Shown here: piece after piece, positions 6,984 through 14,479 of the stretch
How positions within the stretch are numbered: the stretch's first letter is position 1
Layout of the letters: every line of letters starts with the position of its first letter
Assembly: GCA_958428365.1 (NCBI GenBank)
Contig: CAUAFT010000023.1
Span: 1-18,074 of the forward strand
DNA from: an uncultured Lachnospiraceae bacterium
Lineage (GTDB): Bacteria > Bacillota > Clostridia > Lachnospirales > Lachnospiraceae
DNA length: 18,074 bases
Direction: 5' to 3'
Notes under the pieces: generated by a model
The model's input: the letters and a program-made list of their open reading frames with translations, nothing else
The model's database searches: none
What the model was told of the DNA's origin: nothing
Translations under genes and position numbers: made by a program

Positions 6984-7958
6984 ATGAATCTTATCACAGA
7001 ATTAAAAACAAGAGTCTTACAGGGGGAACGCTTAAGCCGGGAGGACGCCCTCCTTCTGACAGAGGCGCCTTTGGAGGAAGTAACGGCGGCGGCAGACGAG
7101 ATCCGCGCACATTTTTGCGGCAGCGCCTTTGACATCTGTACCATTATCAACGGAAAATGCGGCAGATGTTCCGAGGACTGTAAGTACTGCGCCCAGAGCG
7201 TCCACTACCACACCTCCTGCCAGGAGTCCTACCCCCTCCTCCCCACCGAAGAGCTATTGGCTCAGGCAAAGTACAACGACGACCGGGGCGTCCTGCGCTA
7301 CTCCATCGTCACCTCAGGAAGATCTCTCTCCGACAGGGAGGTGGATCAGGTCTGCGAGAGTATCCGCACCATCCGAAAAGAGACGGGCATCCGGGTCTGC
7401 GTCTCCTTCGGTCTCCTGAACGAAACGCAGTTTCGCAGACTCAAAGAAGCCGGAGTATCCCGCGTTCACTGTAACCTGGAATCCTCCGCCAGATTTTTTC
7501 CGGAGGTCTGTACCACCCACAGCTTTGAGGAAAAAGTAGAGACCTTAAAGGCGGCAAAGCGCGCCGGACTCTCCATCTGTTCCGGCGGGATCATGGGACT
7601 TGGAGAGACCATGGCGGATCGTATCGACATGGCGCTGACTGCCAGAGAGCTGGGCGTCACCTCCATCCCCGTCAATCTCTTAAACCCGATCCCCGGAACC
7701 CCTTATGAGAAGAACCCTGTTCTCACTAATGAGGAACTCTGCCGGATCGTCGCCATTTTCCGCTTCCTGATCCCGGAGGGCATGATCCGCCTGGCAGGGG
7801 GAAGAGGGTTGCTGGAGGATAAGGGAGAACGCTGTTTTCGCAGCGGAGCCAACGCCGCCATCTCCGGCGATATGCTCACCACCTCCGGCATCACCATTGA
7901 AACCGATATGCGCTTATTAAAAAAATTAGGATACGAGGTGAAGATAACCCATGAGTAA
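6984..7958 (+). CDS. bioB: Biotin synthase BioB, lacking one classical [2Fe-2S] cysteine
   Basis: BioB is a radical-SAM enzyme inserting sulfur into dethiobiotin. The 324 residues include the [4Fe-4S] motif Cys62-xxx-Cys66-xx-Cys69 in GRCSEDCKYCAQS, the SGGIMGLGET segment, NLLNPIPGTP and IRLAGGRG. By alignment with the remembered E. coli protein, the auxiliary-cluster ligands Cys128, Cys188 and Arg260 correspond to Cys139, Cys199 and Arg269. The position of Cys97 is Ser107 (RYSIVTSG, codon TCC). RYS-VTSG is, as I recall, normal in BioBs of strict anaerobes such as Bacteroides and Blautia, some of which reportedly carry a different auxiliary iron-sulfur cluster. Extra cysteines occur at 45, 52, 59 and 80. 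GAGGGC before the ATG overlaps the end of bioY. The stop overlaps the bioD start by 8 nt, suggesting translational coupling. Confidence 0.94.
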   Translation: MNLITELKTRVLQGERLSREDALLLTEAPLEEVTAAADEIRAHFCGSAFDICTIINGKCGRCSEDCKYCAQSVHYHTSCQESYPLLPTEELLAQAKYNDDRGVLRYSIVTSGRSLSDREVDQVCESIRTIRKETGIRVCVSFGLLNETQFRRLKEAGVSRVHCNLESSARFFPEVCTTHSFEEKVETLKAAKRAGLSICSGGIMGLGETMADRIDMALTARELGVTSIPVNLLNPIPGTPYEKNPVLTNEELCRIVAIFRFLIPEGMIRLAGGRGLLEDKGERCFRSGANAAISGDMLTTSGITIETDMRLLKKLGYEVKITHE

Positions 7959-8634
7959 AAATCTATTTATCACAGGCACGGGAACCGACGTGGGAAAGAC
8001 CTTCGTCACCGGGCTGATCGTGAAAAAGCTTGCCGAAAGCCGCAAAAATCCGGGATACTACAAAGCTGCCATGAGCGGAAACCAGCGCAGGGCAAACGGC
8101 AGTCTGATCCCCGGAGACGCCCTCTGGGTCCAGAAGGTCTCCGGGATCTCACAGCCGCTGGAAGAAATGTGTCCCTATGTCTATGAAAACGCTTATTCCC
8201 CTCATCTTGCCTCCCGGCTGGAGGGAAATCACGTCCGCATGGAGACTGTCAAAGCTGCCTTCCAAAAAGTAACGAAAACATACGACTATGTCACTGTGGA
8301 GGGAAGCGGCGGCATCCTCTGTCCAATCTGCTTCGATGAGGAGAAGATCTGGTTGGAGGATGCGATCAGGGAGTTGAACCTATCCTGCCTGCTCGTCGCC
8401 GACGCAGGGCTTGGCACCATTAACAGCGTGGTTTTAACCGTGGAATATATGCGCAGTAAAGACCTCCCTGTCAAGGGAATTATTTTCAACCACTTTCATC
8501 CGGGAGATATTATGGAAGAGGATAATCTGAACATGTGTGAATATATGACCGGTATTCCGGTCATCGCCTGCGTGAAAGATGGCGATACGGAATTGGATAT
8601 AGATGTTGAGGTTTTAGCTTCGCTCTATGAGTAG
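7951..8634 (+). CDS. bioD: Dethiobiotin synthetase BioD
   Basis: BioD closes the ureido ring of 7,8-diaminopelargonate with CO2 and ATP to give dethiobiotin, the substrate of BioB. The 227-residue protein begins MSKNLFITGTGTDVGKTFVT, with the P-loop at residues 9-17. Lys38 in YYKAAMSGN stands where the family has KP-x-SG; VEGSGGILCP matches the VEGAGG loop, and ADAGLGTINSVVLT is typical of BioD. Length is normal (about 220-240). GAGGTGAAG lies 7 nt before the ATG, inside the bioB coding sequence, and the genes overlap by 8 nt. bioA follows after 26 nt. Confidence 0.95.
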   Translation: MSKNLFITGTGTDVGKTFVTGLIVKKLAESRKNPGYYKAAMSGNQRRANGSLIPGDALWVQKVSGISQPLEEMCPYVYENAYSPHLASRLEGNHVRMETVKAAFQKVTKTYDYVTVEGSGGILCPICFDEEKIWLEDAIRELNLSCLLVADAGLGTINSVVLTVEYMRSKDLPVKGIIFNHFHPGDIMEEDNLNMCEYMTGIPVIACVKDGDTELDIDVEVLASLYE

Positions 8635-8660
8635 TATTTAACAGAAAGGAACACACAACT

Positions 8661-9848
8661 ATGATTTGGTATCCATATGAACAAATGAAAACGATGAAAC
8701 CGCCCTACAAGATCATAGATGCCAACGGCGTCTATCTCTACACAGAGGATGCAAAGCTGATCGACTCTGTTTCCTCCTGGTGGTGTATGATCCACGGATA
8801 TAAGCATCCGGTGATCACAGCTGCGATCAGGGAACAGGCAGAGAAATTTTCTCATGTAATGCTTGGGGGACTTACCCACGATCCGGCGTTGAAGCTCTCT
8901 GAAAAACTGGAGAGCTGGCTTCCGGGGGATCTGGATTACTGCTTTTTTTCTGATTCCGGCAGTGTTGCGGTGGAGGTTGCATTGAAGATGGCACTTCAAT
9001 TTAATACGAACCGGGGAAGTTCCCGCGATACGGTATTGGCGTTAGAGCACGCCTACCACGGAGATACGTTCAAGGCAATGGAAGTAGGAGATGACGAGGA
9101 CTATCACTTTGCCTTCGAGGAGAAAAAGGGCGTGGTACATATTCCCACAGAGATTCCTGCCTTGGAGGACGCTTTCTTAAAATACCACGATAGGCTTACC
9201 TGCTTTATTGTGGAACCTCTTTTGCAGGGCGCCGGGGGAATGCGGATGTATGATATTTCCTTTTTGCAACGAGCCAGAGAGCTGTGCGATGAATATGACG
9301 TGCTTCTTATCTTTGACGAGGTTGCGACGGGATTCGGACGTACCGGACACCGCTTTGTGGCAGATCTGGTATGCCCGGATATTCTGGTATTGGGCAAGGC
9401 TCTGACCGGAGGTTATATCGGACATGCCGTGACGGTTGCAAACCACAGGGTCTTTCATGGTTTTTACGGGGATGACGACCGACTCGCCCTTATGCACGGA
9501 CCGACCTTTATGGGCAATCCTCTGGCATGCAGCGCCGCTTTAAAATCCATTGCGCTTTTTGAAAATGAACATTATATGGATAAGATCCAGAACATTGAGG
9601 CCATCACCCGGCGCGAGATGGAGGGATTTGGGGATCCACGGATCAAAGAGGTTCGCATGATGGGCGGCTGCGTATGCATCGAGGTATTTGACCCGGCAGT
9701 ACTGGAGGGATTTCAGGAATTTGCTTACCGCCGCGGCGTCTTCAGCCGTCCGTTCCTCTCCTATATGTACGCTATGGTTCCTTATATCATAAAGGAAGAG
9801 GAACTGATTCAGATCCTGGACACCATGAAGGCATGGTTCCAAAGATAG
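8661..9848 (+). CDS. bioA: Adenosylmethionine-8-amino-7-oxononanoate aminotransferase BioA
   Basis: BioA is a class III PLP aminotransferase that converts KAPA to 7,8-diaminopelargonate, normally with S-adenosylmethionine as amino donor. The 395-residue protein tracks E. coli BioA closely: IWYPYEQM, SSWWCMIHGYKHP (the SSWW segment lines the substrate site), SDSGSVAVEVALKMALQ, HAYHGDTF, EPLLQGAGGMRMY, FDEVATGFGRTG with the PLP-binding Asp219, GKALTGGY with the Schiff-base Lys246, and MHGPTFMGNPLAC. The conserved SAM-site features argue for BioA and against BioK, which uses lysine. AGAAAGGA precedes the ATG by about 11 nt. It is the last gene of the operon and ends 64 nt before a strong terminator. 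Codon choice seems slightly less GC-rich at third positions than in bioB, a weak impression. Confidence 0.95.
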   Translation: MIWYPYEQMKTMKPPYKIIDANGVYLYTEDAKLIDSVSSWWCMIHGYKHPVITAAIREQAEKFSHVMLGGLTHDPALKLSEKLESWLPGDLDYCFFSDSGSVAVEVALKMALQFNTNRGSSRDTVLALEHAYHGDTFKAMEVGDDEDYHFAFEEKKGVVHIPTEIPALEDAFLKYHDRLTCFIVEPLLQGAGGMRMYDISFLQRARELCDEYDVLLIFDEVATGFGRTGHRFVADLVCPDILVLGKALTGGYIGHAVTVANHRVFHGFYGDDDRLALMHGPTFMGNPLACSAALKSIALFENEHYMDKIQNIEAITRREMEGFGDPRIKEVRMMGGCVCIEVFDPAVLEGFQEFAYRRGVFSRPFLSYMYAMVPYIIKEEELIQILDTMKAWFQR

Positions 9849-9875
9849 GTTTACTTTTAAACACAATAGAACAAC

Positions 9876-9890
9876 GTGTGCTCCGCACAC
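9876..9890. repeat. Small palindrome GTGTGC-TCC-GCACAC
   Basis: A 6-bp stem with a 3-nt loop in the 127-bp convergent gap between bioA and spoVG. It has no T tract. It could be a remnant of a short interspersed repeat or an accessory hairpin. No other copy is visible in the window. Confidence 0.3.
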
Positions 9891-9912
9891 TACGCGAATA
9901 CACACTCCAAGC

Positions 9913-9952
9913 AAACAGAGCATGTCTTTCTCCGACATGCTCTGTTTCTTTT
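9913..9952 (+). terminator. Intrinsic terminator of the biotin operon
   Basis: A 14-bp perfect stem, AAACAGAGCATGTC (9913-9926) with GACATGCTCTGTTT (9934-9947), 7-nt loop, followed by CTTTT. On the other strand the same hairpin lies 24 nt beyond the spoVG stop and could also stop that transcript, although its T tract is poorer there (TGTTTGCTTGG). Confidence 0.88.
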
Positions 9953-9975
9953 AAATTCTTAAGATACAGGAATAT

Positions 9976-10242
9976 CTATGCTCCTTCCTGTATCAGATCC
10001 TCATATCTTCCGAGAATCAATTTCGAGAGTCCCTCTCTCATATCCGAATTGATCGGATGAGCGATATCCCTGTAATTTCCATCCAGAGACCTCCTGCTTG
10101 GCATTGCAATGAACAAGCCCTTATCTCCCTCAATCACTTTGATATCATGCACTACAAATACATCGTCAATTGTAATGGAAGCGACTGCCTTGAGCTTTCC
10201 TTCTTTTTCCATTTTTCTCAGGCGTACATCTGTTATTTCCAT
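9976..10242 (-). CDS. spoVG: SpoVG regulator
   Basis: SpoVG is a small conserved nucleic-acid-binding regulator first known from sporulation septation in Bacillus and also present in non-sporulating Firmicutes. The 88-residue protein matches the family throughout: MEITDVRLRKM, GKLKAVASITIDD.FVVHDIKVI, GLFIAMPSRR and YRDIAHPINSDMRE. An upstream in-frame ATG (10284) would add 14 residues of basic, non-family sequence. AAGGGGA stands 9 nt before the ATG at 10242, so that start is chosen. The gene follows glgD by 48 nt on the same strand with no clear promoter between them, so it may be co-transcribed with glgC-glgD. I infer no functional link from that alone. Confidence 0.94.
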   Translation of the reverse strand: MEITDVRLRKMEKEGKLKAVASITIDDVFVVHDIKVIEGDKGLFIAMPSRRSLDGNYRDIAHPINSDMREGLSKLILGRYEDLIQEGA

Positions 10243-10290
10243 TTCCCGTTCCCCTTTCATATGCATCTCTACTCTTTTTTCCAAAGGCAG

Positions 10291-11409
10291 CTAGAACAGA
10301 TATCTATCGTTGTGCTCTACTACCACTTTCACTCCATTTTCACCACTGTAATAGGTGTTTGCATTCAGAGTCCCTCTACTCTCCACAATGCAGTTCTCAA
10401 TATGTGTGTTATCGCCGATATACACATCATTCAAGATAATGGAATTTTTTATTACGCAGTTCTTACCTACGAATACATTCTTAAACAGGATGGAATTTTC
10501 CACCTTACTGTTCAGGATACATCCGCTGGATACCAGACTGTTTCTGACGTCGGATCCGGTATTGTATTTCGCCGGCGGAAGATCATCTACTTTGGAATAA
10601 ATCTTCGGCTCCGAGCTAAAGTAACTGCGGACATCCCTGTTCAGGAAATCCATATTCGTCTTATAGTAGGACTCCACGGTGGCGATATTGCTCCAGTATC
10701 CCTCCATCTTATAGCCATAGATTCTCTTGAGATTCTTATAGCGGATCAAAATATCCGTTACAAAATCGAAACGGTTCTCATCCGCGCATTTCTCCAGCAT
10801 CTCGATCAACGCTCTTCTGCGGATGACGTAGATTCCGGCTGAGATCGTATGAGACTGTGCCACCATCGGCTTCTCCTCAAAATCCACGATCCTGGAATCC
10901 TCGTTCATGCGGACCGTTCCAAAGCGGCACACATCGTCATCCTCCGGTACGATGTCCTTGCACACCACTGTAATATCTGCTTTTTTCGAGATATGATAAT
11001 CCAGAACCTCATTGTAGTCCATCTTATAGATACAGTCACCATTTGTGATGATGACATATGGTTCATGGCTTCTTTTTAAAAATTCAATATTCTGATAGAT
11101 GGCGTCCGCTGTTCCGCGATACCACCAGCTGTTACCTGCGGTCACCGTAGGAGTGAACACATAGAGTCCCCCCTGCTTTCTTCCAAAATCCCACCACTTC
11201 GAGGAACTCAGATGCTCATTTAAGGACCTGGCATTGTACTGTGTCAGAACCGCCACTCTCTGAATATGAGAGTTGGACATGTTGCTCAGCACAAAATCAA
11301 TGCTGCGGAAACTGCCTCCCACCGGCATTGCCGCGATTGCCCGTTTATTGGAAAGCTCTCTCATCCGATTGTTGTTGCCGCCTGCTAAAATCAATCCTAA
11401 TGCTTTCAT
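10291..11409 (-). CDS. glgD: GlgD, glucose-1-phosphate adenylyltransferase partner subunit
   Basis: GlgD is the GlgC paralogue of Firmicutes that pairs with GlgC to make ADP-glucose for glycogen. The 372-residue protein has the nucleotidyltransferase fold (residues about 1-240), with GDCIYKMDY including Asp125 and VDFEEKP. After about residue 280 come hexapeptide turns (NSKVENSILFKNVFVGKNCVIKNSIILNDVYIG) forming a left-handed beta-helix. The nucleotide loop reads GGNNNRMREL where catalytic GlgC has GGQGSRL, typical of GlgD and consistent with weak or no activity alone. Its ATG overlaps the glgC stop (ATGA), so the two are translationally coupled, as expected for hetero-oligomer subunits. Confidence 0.93.
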   Translation of the reverse strand: MKALGLILAGGNNNRMRELSNKRAIAAMPVGGSFRSIDFVLSNMSNSHIQRVAVLTQYNARSLNEHLSSSKWWDFGRKQGGLYVFTPTVTAGNSWWYRGTADAIYQNIEFLKRSHEPYVIITNGDCIYKMDYNEVLDYHISKKADITVVCKDIVPEDDDVCRFGTVRMNEDSRIVDFEEKPMVAQSHTISAGIYVIRRRALIEMLEKCADENRFDFVTDILIRYKNLKRIYGYKMEGYWSNIATVESYYKTNMDFLNRDVRSYFSSEPKIYSKVDDLPPAKYNTGSDVRNSLVSSGCILNSKVENSILFKNVFVGKNCVIKNSIILNDVYIGDNTHIENCIVESRGTLNANTYYSGENGVKVVVEHNDRYLF

Positions 11410-12680
11410 TCTACGTCACCTGCCTTAATGATGTATTCACCGGCACCCAGCTCTCCGTTCGGGTAATCGGAGCTCTCCGTAACCCCGGAAATGACGGTGT
11501 TCTTACCTATCTTCACGCCTGCCGGTATGTGGGAATTTTCCCCTACCGTCACAAGACCAAATGCATAAATACTCTCGTTCAGCTTACTCGGCGCCTCTGC
11601 TCCGATTCCAAGGATGGCTCCATCCTCGATCTTCGTATTCTCTGCAACGATGGATTTGTCGATCGTCACATTCTCGCCGATCTCTGTATTCGCCATGATG
11701 ATGGAATCCCGGACAACGCTGCCTTTTCCAATCTTCACGCCTGCCCCGATGACAGAGCTGTGGATCTCTCCGTAGATCTCGCTGCCCTCACCCACAATAC
11801 TCTTCTCCACCACTGCGTCTGCGGACAGATATTGCGGCTCGATCATCTCGCTCTTCGTATAGATCCTCCAGTATTCTTCATAGAGATTAAACTCCGGGAT
11901 CAGATCGATCAATTCCATATTAGCTTCCCAATAAGAACCTAAGGTTCCCACGTCTTTCCAGTAGCCGTTATACTCATAGGCAAACAAGCGCTGCTTCTTT
12001 TCATGGCAATACGGAATAATATGTTTTCCGAAGTCGCAGTTACTCTGATCTTTCATGGAGATCAAAGCCTCTTTTAATACCTTCCATGTAAAGATATAGA
12101 TTCCCATGGATGCTAAATTGCTCCTTGGATGCTCCGGTTTTTCCTCAAATTCCGTGATCCTCTTCTCGTCATCCGTGATAACGATTCCAAAACGGCTCGC
12201 CTCCTCAATCGGCACCGGCATTGCCGCAATGGTCACATCCGCATTGTGCTCCTTGTGGAAGTCTAACATCACCTCATAATCCATCTTGTAGATGTGGTCT
12301 CCCGACAGGATCAATACATACTCCGGATTGTAGGTATCAATGTAATTCATGTTCTGGTAGATGGCATTGGCTGTTCCGGTATACCATTCGCTGTTGTCGC
12401 TCTTTTCATAAGGCGGAAGTACGGTAACTCCTCCGTTGTTGCGGTCTAAATCCCACGGAATCCCAATTCCGATATGGGTGTTCAAACGCAACGGCTGATA
12501 CTGGGTCAGTACGCCCACGGTATCAATTCCTGAATTAATGCAGTTACTCAAAGGAAAATCTATGATACGGTACTTACCTCCAAAGGTAACAGCCGGCTTG
12601 GCAACCTTTGAGGTCAAGACTCCTAATCTGCTTCCCTGACCCCCCGCTAAGAGCATTGCAATCATTTCTTTATTTGTCAA
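11406..12680 (-). CDS. glgC: Glucose-1-phosphate adenylyltransferase GlgC (TTG start)
   Basis: GlgC makes ADP-glucose from ATP and glucose-1-phosphate, the committed step of glycogen synthesis. With the start chosen here the protein is 424 residues. It shows MLLAGGQGSRL (Arg18), AKPAV.FGGKYRIIDFPLSNCINSG, WYTGTANAIYQN, SGDHIYKMDY with catalytic Asp128, FEEKP and a C-terminal beta-helix domain. An ATG at 12713 would add 11 residues, but it lies only 8 nt past the -10 box and has no ribosome site. AGAGGTGA lies 6-7 nt before a TTG at 12680, and M-TNKEMIAMLLAGG matches the usual clostridial N terminus, so I take the TTG. The next in-frame ATG (12665) is possible. It is the first gene of glgC-glgD-(spoVG). 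Confidence 0.93.
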   Translation of the reverse strand: MTNKEMIAMLLAGGQGSRLGVLTSKVAKPAVTFGGKYRIIDFPLSNCINSGIDTVGVLTQYQPLRLNTHIGIGIPWDLDRNNGGVTVLPPYEKSDNSEWYTGTANAIYQNMNYIDTYNPEYVLILSGDHIYKMDYEVMLDFHKEHNADVTIAAMPVPIEEASRFGIVITDDEKRITEFEEKPEHPRSNLASMGIYIFTWKVLKEALISMKDQSNCDFGKHIIPYCHEKKQRLFAYEYNGYWKDVGTLGSYWEANMELIDLIPEFNLYEEYWRIYTKSEMIEPQYLSADAVVEKSIVGEGSEIYGEIHSSVIGAGVKIGKGSVVRDSIIMANTEIGENVTIDKSIVAENTKIEDGAILGIGAEAPSKLNESIYAFGLVTVGENSHIPAGVKIGKNTVISGVTESSDYPNGELGAGEYIIKAGDVE

Positions 12681-12720
12681 ATCTATCACCTCTTTATATT
12701 GCTGTGCAATCATTTTGTTA

Positions 12721-12750
12721 ATTATAGCATATTCCCTCTAAATATTTCAA
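12721..12750 (-). promoter_or_regulatory. Promoter of glgC-glgD
   Basis: On the minus strand, TTGAAA (12745-12750), an 18-bp spacer and TATAAT (12721-12726) preceded by TGC, an extended -10. Transcription would start near 12714, at about the first in-frame ATG, which supports translation from the downstream TTG. Confidence 0.72.
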
Positions 12751-12867
12751 CAACTTTCACAATATTCTTTCTATTTTCTACCAGTTTTTGTGAAATTTTA
12801 CAGAAACATGGAATGTTTTGTCACTTTTTTTATTTTTTTACTGGTTTTTGAACTTCCCTCAAATTCG
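12751..12867. other. AT-rich spacer between divergent glgC and murC promoters
   Basis: No open frame is evident. The stretch is very A+T rich with T runs. A bulged inverted repeat (AAACAT at 12804-12809 with ATGTTT at 12813-12818) could be a small operator, but nothing identifies a regulator. Confidence 0.35.
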
Positions 12868-12896
12868 TTTGCAATTTTTACAGATAGGGTTATAAT
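12868..12896 (+). promoter_or_regulatory. Promoter of murC
   Basis: TATAAT (12891-12896) with TTTGCA (12868-12873) 17 bp upstream, or TTGCAA (12869-12874) at 16 bp. The -10 is perfect and the -35 moderate. The leader would be about 45 nt. Confidence 0.65.
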
Positions 12897-12948
12897 ATAT
12901 TAGATAAAATATGCATGAAATTTTTTAGTTAGAATGGACAGGTAAAAA

Positions 12949-14325
12949 ATGTATCAGATTAATTTTAAAACCCCAATTCATATTCACTTTATCGGCATCG
13001 GCGGTATCAGCATGAGCGGCCTTGCCGAAATTTTATTAGAAGCACATTTTACGGTATCCGGCTCTGACGCGAAAAAGTCTCCGCTGACGGAGCAATTAGA
13101 GCGTGCCGGAGCAAAGATCTTCTACGGACAGCGCGCTTCCAACATCGAAGCTGGCACAGAGCTGGTGGTCTATACCGCCGCCATACACGAAGATAACACA
13201 GAGCTTGCCGCCGCAAGAGCCGCAGATATCCCGACTCTCACCAGGGCGGAGCTCTTAGGACAGATCATGGATAACTATTCCCGCTCCATCGCCATTGCGG
13301 GAACCCATGGAAAGACCACCACCACTTCCATGGTCTCCGAGATCCTCCTCGCCGCAGAAATGGATCCTACGATTTCCGTGGGAGGAATGTTAGACGCCAT
13401 CGGAGGAAACATCCGGGTGGGCAAATCCGATCTGTTTGTCACCGAGGCCTGCGAATACACCAACAGCTTTTTGAATTTCCATCCAAAATATTCTCTCATA
13501 TTAAATATAGAAGAAGATCATCTGGATTTTTTCAAAGATATTGAGGATATCCGCCATTCCTTCCGCCTTTTTGCAAAAAATACGGCAGAGGACGGCGTGA
13601 TCATCCTTCACGGCGATATTGAGCGCCGGGAGGAGATCACTGGGGGGCTGCCTGCCAGGGTCGTGACCTACGGTCTTGATAAAACTGACGACTTTTACGC
13701 CGCCTCCCTCGCCTACGATAAGGGCTGCGCCTCCTTTGAGGTCTTTCACGGGGGAACTTCCCTTGGAAGGGTTCAGCTCTCCATTCCCGGAGAACACAAT
13801 GTCTTAAATGCCCTTGCCGCCATCGCCCTTTCGGTAGAAATGGAGATCCCTTTTTCTTCCATTGCCAAGGGACTGTCCTCCTTCCACGGAACCAAACGGC
13901 GTTTTGAAAAAAAGGGAACCTTAGGGGGCGTCACGATCATTGACGACTACGCCCATCATCCGACGGAGATCTTAGCAACCTTACAGGCGGCAAAGAACTA
14001 TCCCCACGAACGGATCGTGTGCGTTTTCCAGCCCCATACCTATACCAGGACGAAAGCATTTTTAGAGGAATTTGCCGACGCCCTCTCCTTAGCGGACATC
14101 GTCGTCCTTGCCGATATCTATGCCGCAAGGGAGACGGATACTCTGGGAATCAGCTCCGCGGACATCCAGACCAGGCTGACCCAGGCGGGAACCACTGCTT
14201 ATTATTTCCATTCTTTTGATGAAATTGAGAATTTTTTATTAAAAAAATGTATGAACGGAGACCTGTTGATAACTATGGGAGCTGGAGACATTGTAAATGT
14301 GGGAGAACATTTACTGGGACTTTAG
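12949..14325 (+). CDS. murC: UDP-N-acetylmuramate--L-alanine ligase MurC
   Basis: MurC adds L-alanine to UDP-MurNAc using ATP, the first amino-acid step of cytoplasmic peptidoglycan precursor synthesis. The 458-residue protein has the three Mur ligase domains. The UDP-substrate Rossmann part contains HFIGIGGISMSGLA (about 13-26). The central ATP domain has GTHGKTTTTSM (Gly118-Lys122-Thr123), EACEY and NIEEDHLD. The C-terminal domain has HGTKRRFE, DDYAHHPTE (Asp332 onward) and FQPHTYTRT. YAHHPTE and the GIGG loop separate MurC from MurD/E/F. AGGT lies 6 nt before the ATG, a weak ribosome site. The gene is divergent from glgC. Two DnaA boxes begin directly after its TAG stop. Confidence 0.96.
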   Translation: MYQINFKTPIHIHFIGIGGISMSGLAEILLEAHFTVSGSDAKKSPLTEQLERAGAKIFYGQRASNIEAGTELVVYTAAIHEDNTELAAARAADIPTLTRAELLGQIMDNYSRSIAIAGTHGKTTTTSMVSEILLAAEMDPTISVGGMLDAIGGNIRVGKSDLFVTEACEYTNSFLNFHPKYSLILNIEEDHLDFFKDIEDIRHSFRLFAKNTAEDGVIILHGDIERREEITGGLPARVVTYGLDKTDDFYAASLAYDKGCASFEVFHGGTSLGRVQLSIPGEHNVLNALAAIALSVEMEIPFSSIAKGLSSFHGTKRRFEKKGTLGGVTIIDDYAHHPTEILATLQAAKNYPHERIVCVFQPHTYTRTKAFLEEFADALSLADIVVLADIYAARETDTLGISSADIQTRLTQAGTTAYYFHSFDEIENFLLKKCMNGDLLITMGAGDIVNVGEHLLGL

Positions 14326-14343
14326 TTATCCACATTATCCACA
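14326..14343 (+). promoter_or_regulatory. Tandem pair of consensus DnaA boxes (pair 1)
   Basis: TTATCCACA occurs twice head-to-tail with no gap (14326-14334 and 14335-14343), beginning at the base after the murC stop codon. Both are perfect matches to the bacterial DnaA box. The second copy doubles as the 5' arm of the murC terminator. Confidence 0.82.
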
Positions 14344-14389
14344 TAGAGCAGTCGGAAATCTCTCCGCCTCTCTGTGTGGATTTTTTTAT
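14337..14389 (+). terminator. Terminator of murC
   Basis: ATCCACA (14337-14343) pairs with TGTGGAT (14375-14381). AGAG/CTCT and CGGA/TCCG pairs extend the imperfect stem inward, and the hairpin runs into a TTTTTTTATTT tract. The outer 3' arm reads as a 7/9 reverse DnaA box (TGTGGATTT, 14375-14383). Confidence 0.7.
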
Positions 14390-14477
14390 TTACATAATAA
14401 CTTTTTTATTTTCTTTAGTTTGTCCTGTTTTTCAGAAAAAATCAGGATCAGATAGTTACCATAATTGTTTTGCACAA
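14390..14477. other. AT-rich spacer between the two DnaA box pairs
   Basis: About 88 bases of A+T-rich DNA without a plausible gene. The only internal symmetry seen is a loose CCTG..CAGG inverted repeat around 14422-14446. Its base composition, between DnaA boxes, resembles a potential unwinding region, but no repeated 13-mer or DnaA-trio run is evident. Confidence 0.4.
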
Positions 14478-14479
14478 AG

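Noticed and set aside
10243..10290. Sigma-H promoter before spoVG
   Set aside because: No AGGA..GAAT pair with suitable spacing. Only a very weak sigma-A-like match (TTTGGA..ATATGA) was seen.
10057..10842. Plus-strand open frame of 261 codons across spoVG and glgD
   Set aside because: Antisense to two well-supported genes and without its own ribosome site or motifs.
11241..11942. Plus-strand open frame of 233 codons opposite glgC/glgD
   Set aside because: Antisense to conserved GlgC and GlgD sequence. Cys/His richness comes from the reverse codons and forms no ordered metal motif.
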